NCBI GenBank assembly: GCA_949128115.1
Contig: OX421964.1
Location: 34,960,177 to 35,024,176 of the forward strand
Reading direction: 5' to 3'
DNA length: 64,000 nt
Source of the DNA: Anaspis maculata
Lineage: Eukaryota > Arthropoda > Insecta > Coleoptera > Scraptiidae
How positions within the stretch are numbered: position 1 is the first letter of the stretch; every line of letters begins with the position of its first letter. This document shows, piece by piece, positions 59,031 through 64,000 of the stretch. Both the position numbers and the translations under genes were made by a program. The notes beneath the pieces are model-generated. The model had not been told where the DNA came from, searched no databases, and worked only from the letters and a program-made list of their open reading frames with translations.

Positions 59031-62000
59031 CAATATTGGAACGTATCCATCCAAGTTCAAAAAAGTTCAAATGGGAGGAAGGACAAAATGGGAATTGCTC
59101 CATGCGCTGCAAGTTATTTTGAAAATTCATGGAACGAAAAAAAATGGTTTTTAAATTTTTTTGAAGGTGTTCTGGAATAAGGTGGGGGACATGAAAAAAT
59201 GGCAGTTGAATTTGGCTTCAGCGGGTCAATCTGACACCTGGGAACGTAGTCTAATCATCTGGAAATGAAAACTGGAAAATTCATATTTTGAAACAGAAAA
59301 TTAGAGTCAGAAGTAAGAAAAATGTCTTGTAAAGGCTTACGCCGGCCAAAACGCTTTTTCGGTTAAGAAAAATTCAATTTTTTTTTGATGATAAACACTT
59401 TCCATGCGGAAAACCACAACGGACGACTTTAATACGTTCTTTTTTGTGTTTGAAAATCAAAATCGATCAGGATTAATTGAAAAACACAATGATTAGGGGC
59501 CGCAATGGGTGATAATATTTTCGTGTGTTTATCTCTCATGGCCTTTTATGTCGACGTATTTATGGGTTGTTCGGTGTACCGGACAATATTGGAGCGTATC
59601 CATCCAAGTTCAAAAAAGTTCAAATGGGAGGACGGACAAAATGTGAGTTGCTCCATGCGCTGCAAGTTCTTTTGAAAATTTATGGAACGAAAAAAAATGG
59701 TTTTCAACATTTTTTGAAGGTGTTCTGGAATAAGGTGGGGGTCATGAAAAAATCGCAGTTGAATTTGGCTTCAGCTGGTCAATCTGACACCTGGAAACGT
59801 GTTCTTATCATCTAGAAATGAAAACTGGAAAATTCATATTTTGAAAAATAAAATTAGAGTCAGATGAAAGAAAAATGTCTTGTAAAGGCTTACGCCGGCC
59901 AAAGCGCTTTTTCGGTTGAGAAATATTCAATTATTTTGATGAAAAACACTTTCCGTGTGGAGAACCACAACGGACGACTTTGATACGTTCTTTTTGTGTT
60001 TGAAAATCGAAATCGATCAGGATTAATTGAAAAACACAATCATTAGGGGCCGCAAGCGGTGATAATATTTTCGTGTGTTTATCTCTCATGGCCTTTTATG
60101 TCGACGTATTTATGGGTGGTTCGGTGTACCGGACAATATTGGAACGTATCCATCCAAGTTCAAAAAATTTCAAATGGTAGGAAGGAAGAAGGAGGAATTG
60201 CTCCATGCGCTGCAAGCTCTTTTGAAGATTTAAGGAACGAAAAAAAAAATGGTTTTGAAATTTTTCGCGCGTCTTTCGGAGGGAGGTCGAGGGGACATGA
60301 AAAAATCGTCGTTGAATTTGGCTTCAGCGGGTCAAACCGACAGTTGGAAACGCATTCTAATCATTTAGAGATGAAAACTTGAAAATTCATTTTTTAGAAA
60401 GTTAAATCCGAGTTATATTGAAAAAAATGTCTTGTAAAGGTTTATGCCGGCCAAAGCGCTTTTTCGGTCGAGAAAAACAAAATGTTTTTTATGAAAAACA
60501 CTTTCTATGCAGAAAACCACAACAGACGGCTTAAATGCGTTATTAGGCGTGTTCGGAAATCAAAATCGAATAGGATTAATTGAGAAACACAATCATTAGG
60601 AGCTGCAAGCAGTGATAATATATCCGTGTGTTTATCTCTCATGGCCTTTTATGTCGACATTTTGATGGGTGTTTTGGTGTACCAGACAATGTTGGAACGA
60701 ACCCATCCAAGTTCAAAAAATTTCAAATGGTAGGAAGGAAGAAGGAGGAATTGCTCCATGCGCTGCAAGCTCTTTTGAAGATTTAAGGAACGAAAAAAAA
60801 ATGGTTTTGAAATTTTTCGCGCGTCTTTTGGAGGGAGGTGGATGGGACATGAAAAAATCGTCGTTGAGTTTGGCTTCAGCGGGTCAAACCGACACCTGGA
60901 AACGAATTCTAATCATCTAGAGATGAAAACTTGAAAATTCATTTTTTGGAAAGGTCAATCAGAGTCAGATTCAAGAAAATTGTCTTGTGGTGGTTTATGC
61001 CGGCCAAAGCGCTTTTTCGGTCGAGAAAAACTGAATGTTTTTCATGAAAAACACTTTCCATGCAGAAAACCACAACAGACGGCTTAAATGCGTTATTAGG
61101 CGTGTTCGGAAATCAAAATCGAATAGGATTAATTGAGAAACACAATCATTAAGGGCTGCAAGCGGTGATAATATATCCGTGTGTTTATCTCTCATGGCCT
61201 CTTATGTCGACATTTTGATGGGTGTTTCGGTGTACCGGACAATGTTGGATCGTATCCATCCAAGTTCAAAAAATTTCAAATGGTAGGAAGGAAGAGAGAG
61301 GAATTGCTCCATGCGCTGCAAGCTCTTTTGAGAAATTATGGAACCAAAAAAAATGGTTTTGAAATTTTTCGCCCGTCTTTTGGAGAGAGGTCGAGGGGAC
61401 ATGAAAAAATCGTCGTTGAATTTGGCTTCAGCGGGTCAAACCGACACCTGGAAACGAATTCTAATCATCTAGAGATGAAAACTTGAAAATTCATTTTTTG
61501 GAAAGTTAAATCAGAGTCAGATTCAAGAAAATTGTCTTGTGGTGGTTTATGCCGGCCAAAGCGCTTTTTCGGTCGAGAAAAACTGAGTGTTTTTCATGAA
61601 AAACACTTTCCATGCAGAAAACCACAACAGACGGCTTAAATGCGTTATTAGGCGTGTTCGGAAATCAAAATCGAATAGGATTAATTGAGAAACACAATCA
61701 TTAGGAGCTGCAAGCGGTGATAATATATCCGTGTGTTTATCTCTTATGGCCTTTTATGTCGACATTTTGATGGGTGCTTCGGTGTACCAGACAATGTTGG
61801 AACGTATCCATCCAAGTAAAAAAAAATTTCAAATGGTAGGAAGGAAGAAGGAGGAATTGCTCCATGCGCTGCAAGCTCTTTTGAAGATTCAAGGAACGAA
61901 AAAAAAATGGTTTTGAAATTTTTCGCGCGTCTTCTGGAGGGAGGTCGAGGGGACATGAAAAAATCGTCGTTGAATTTGGCTTCAGCGGGTCAAACCGACA

Positions 62001-64000
62001 CCTGGAAACGTATTCTAATCATCTAGAGATGAAAACTTGAAAATTCACTTTTTGGAAAGTAAATCAGAGTTATATTCAAGAAAAATGTCTTGTAAAGGTT
62101 TATGCCGGCCAAAGCGCTTTTTCGGTCGAGAAAAACAAAATGTTTTTTATGAAAAACACTTTATATGCAGAAAACCACAACAGACGGCTTAAATGCGTTA
62201 TTAGGCGTGTTCGGAAATCAAAATCAAATAGGATTAATTGAAAAACACAATCATTAGGGGCTGCAAGCGGTCATAAGTTATCCGTGTGTTTATCTCTCAT
62301 GGCCTCTTATGTCGACATTTTGATGGGTGTTTCGGTGTACCGGACAATGTTGGAAAGTATCCATCCAAGTTCAAAAAATTTCAAATGGTGGGAAGGAAGA
62401 AGCAGGAATTGCTCCATGCGCTGCAAGCTCTTTTGAAAATTTATGGAACGAAAAAAAAAATGGTTTTGAAATTTTTCGCGCGTTTTTCGGAGAGAGGTCG
62501 AGGGGACATGGAAAAATCGTCGTTGAATTTGGCTTCAGCGGGTCAAACCGACCCCTGGAAACGTATTCTAATCATTTAGAGATGAAAACTTGAAAATTCA
62601 TTTTTTGGAAAGTAAATCAGAGTCAGATTCAAGAAAAATGTCTTGTGAAGGTTTATGCCGACCAAAGCGCTTTTTCGGTCGAGAAAAACTAAATGTTTTT
62701 TATGAAAAACACTTTACATGCAGAAAACCACAACAGACGGCTTAAATGCGTTCTTAGGCGTGTTTGGAAATCAAAATCGAATAGGAATAATTGAGAAACA
62801 CAATCATTAGGGGCTGCAAGCGGTGATAATATATCCGTGTGTTTATCTCTCATGGCCTCTTATGTCGACATTTTGATGGGTGTTTTGGTGTACCGGACAA
62901 TGTTGGAACGTATCCATCATCCAAGTTCAGAAAATTTCAAATGGTAGGAAGGAAGAAGGAGGAAATGCTCCATGCGCTGCAAGCTCTTTTGAAGATTTAT
63001 GGAACGAAAAAAAAATGGTTTTGAAATTTTTCGCGCGTCTTTTGGAGGGAGGTCGAGGGGACATGAAAAAATTGTCGTTGATATTGGCTTCAGCAGCTCA
63101 AACCAACACCTGGAAACGTGCTTTGATCATCTAAAGATAAAAACTGAAAAATTCATTCTTTGAAAAGTAAAATTAGAGTCAGATTGGAGATAAATGTCTT
63201 GTAAAGGTTTATGCTTGCCAAAGCGCTTTTTCGGTCGAGAAAAACTAATTTTTTTTTATGAAAAACACTTCCCATGCACAAAAACACAACAGATGGCTTG
63301 AATGGGTTTATATGCGTGTTTGGAAATCAAAACCGAATAGGGTTCATTGAAAAACACAATCATCAGGGGCTGCAAGCGGTGATAATATTTCAGTGTGTTT
63401 ATCCCTCATGGCCTCTTATGTCGACATTTTAATGGGTGTTTCGGTGTACCAGACAATGTTGGAACGTATCCATCCAAGTTCAAAAAATTTCGAATGGGAG
63501 GAAGGAAGAAGGAGGAATTGCTCCATGCGCTGCAAGCTCTTTTGAAGATTCGTGGAACGACTAATAATGGTTTTTAAATTTTTTTGCGGGTGTTTTGGAG
63601 GGGGTGTAGGGGACATAAAAAAATTGTCGTTGAATTTGACTCCAGCGGGTCAAACCGACACCTGGAAACGTATTCTAATCACCCAGAGATGAAAACTCAA
63701 AAATTCATTTTTTGAAGGGTAAAATTAGAGTCAGATCGAAGAAAAATGTTTTGTGGAGGTTTACGCCGCCTAAAACGCTTTTTCGGTCAGAAACGATTTT
63801 ATTTTTTTGATGAAAAACATTTTTCATGCTGAAAAGCACAACAGACAACTTGAATGCGTTCTGTGGAATGTTCCGGAATCAAAATCGATTAGGGTTCATC
63901 AGAAAACACAATCAGGAGGGGCTGCAAGCGGTGATGATATTTCCGTGTGTTTATCTCCTACGGACCTCTATGTTCACATTTCACTGAGTGCTTAGGATGC
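59031..64000 (+). repeat. 550-bp monomer array, block 3 (plus orientation)
   Basis: About nine monomers in plus orientation run to the end of the window with spacing of 550-556 bases. From about 60600 on, the monomers belong to a second subfamily (TATGTCGACATTTTGATGGG rather than TATGTCGACGTATTTATGGG). The junction at 59030 joins an ATCAAA from the inverted block to ACACCGGACAATATTGG, giving a hairpin with a loop of about 190 bases between mirrored copies at about 58825 and 59031. Repeated frames of 60-107 codons in the monomers drift by frameshift from copy to copy. Confidence 0.88.

Noticed and set aside
55984..64000. Repeated frames of 60-107 codons in the 550-bp monomers (opening MFISHGLLCRR or similar)
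   Set aside because: They recur with the monomer in both strand blocks, shift frame between copies, lack a domain and have no consistent start or stop. They are best explained as chance frames in a repeat.
53690..64000. CRISPR-like or rRNA/tRNA array
   Set aside because: The repeat unit is about 550 bases with no spacers, has no tRNA cloverleaf or rRNA similarity by eye, and the genome is eukaryotic.

Overview
The window is nuclear DNA of an insect. It is AT-rich, has short GT-AG introns, and is dominated by a tandem cluster of insect gustatory receptor (Gr, 7tm_7) genes broken up by many transposable elements. The receptors are about 350-370 residues long and end in the TYxxYLxQF signature. 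A hemipteran such as a whitefly is a plausible source, but that is inference.

Layout: 1-2556 is a P-element/THAP9-type transposase with one internal stop codon. 2.6-8.4 kb holds only small palindromic repeats. 8.5-15 kb carries three related Gr loci in tandem (one pseudogene, two intact) with an octamer ATGCAAAT at nearly the same distance upstream of each start. 16.4-19.8 kb is a minus-strand Gr whose first exon is split by a 2.2-kb fold-back element. 20.3-37.5 kb is a tandem segmental duplication: each unit has one intact Gr, one Gr N-terminal relic and one Crypton insertion. After duplication the two units received different insertions (a hAT element and a 459-bp insert in unit 1; a TA-targeting palindrome, a 2.2-kb fold-back and a 2.95-kb TG...CA element in unit 2). 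Each unit therefore serves as the empty-site control for the other. 36.6-40.3 kb is a Gr pseudogene split by a nearly whole Crypton. 41-42 kb is a decayed Ty3/gypsy pol. 42.1-44.4 kb is a set of palindromes nested inside palindromes. 45.1-46.3 kb is an intact Gr. 47.1-51.8 kb is an intact minus-strand Gr whose last intron holds a 3.36-kb giant inverted repeat with tandemly repeated arms and a small hAT element in its loop. 53.7-64 kb is an array of about 550-bp monomers that switches orientation twice and runs off the window.

Six Gr genes appear intact (starts near 10394, 13746, 22371, 28900, 45104 and, on the minus strand, 51798). One is cleanly interrupted, and the others are relics. The receptors share one architecture: a long first exon carrying most membrane segments, one or two short middle exons, and a short last exon with the C-terminal signature, all joined at phase 0. 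The clearest undescribed theme is the abundance of fold-back (long inverted repeat) elements. Several families occur (CAGGGTG...CACCCTG with TA duplications, TAGTCCGG...CCGGACTA with 3-bp duplications, TACACACATC...GATGTGTGTA), and they repeatedly sit inside one another. All calls come from reading the sequence, with no database search.
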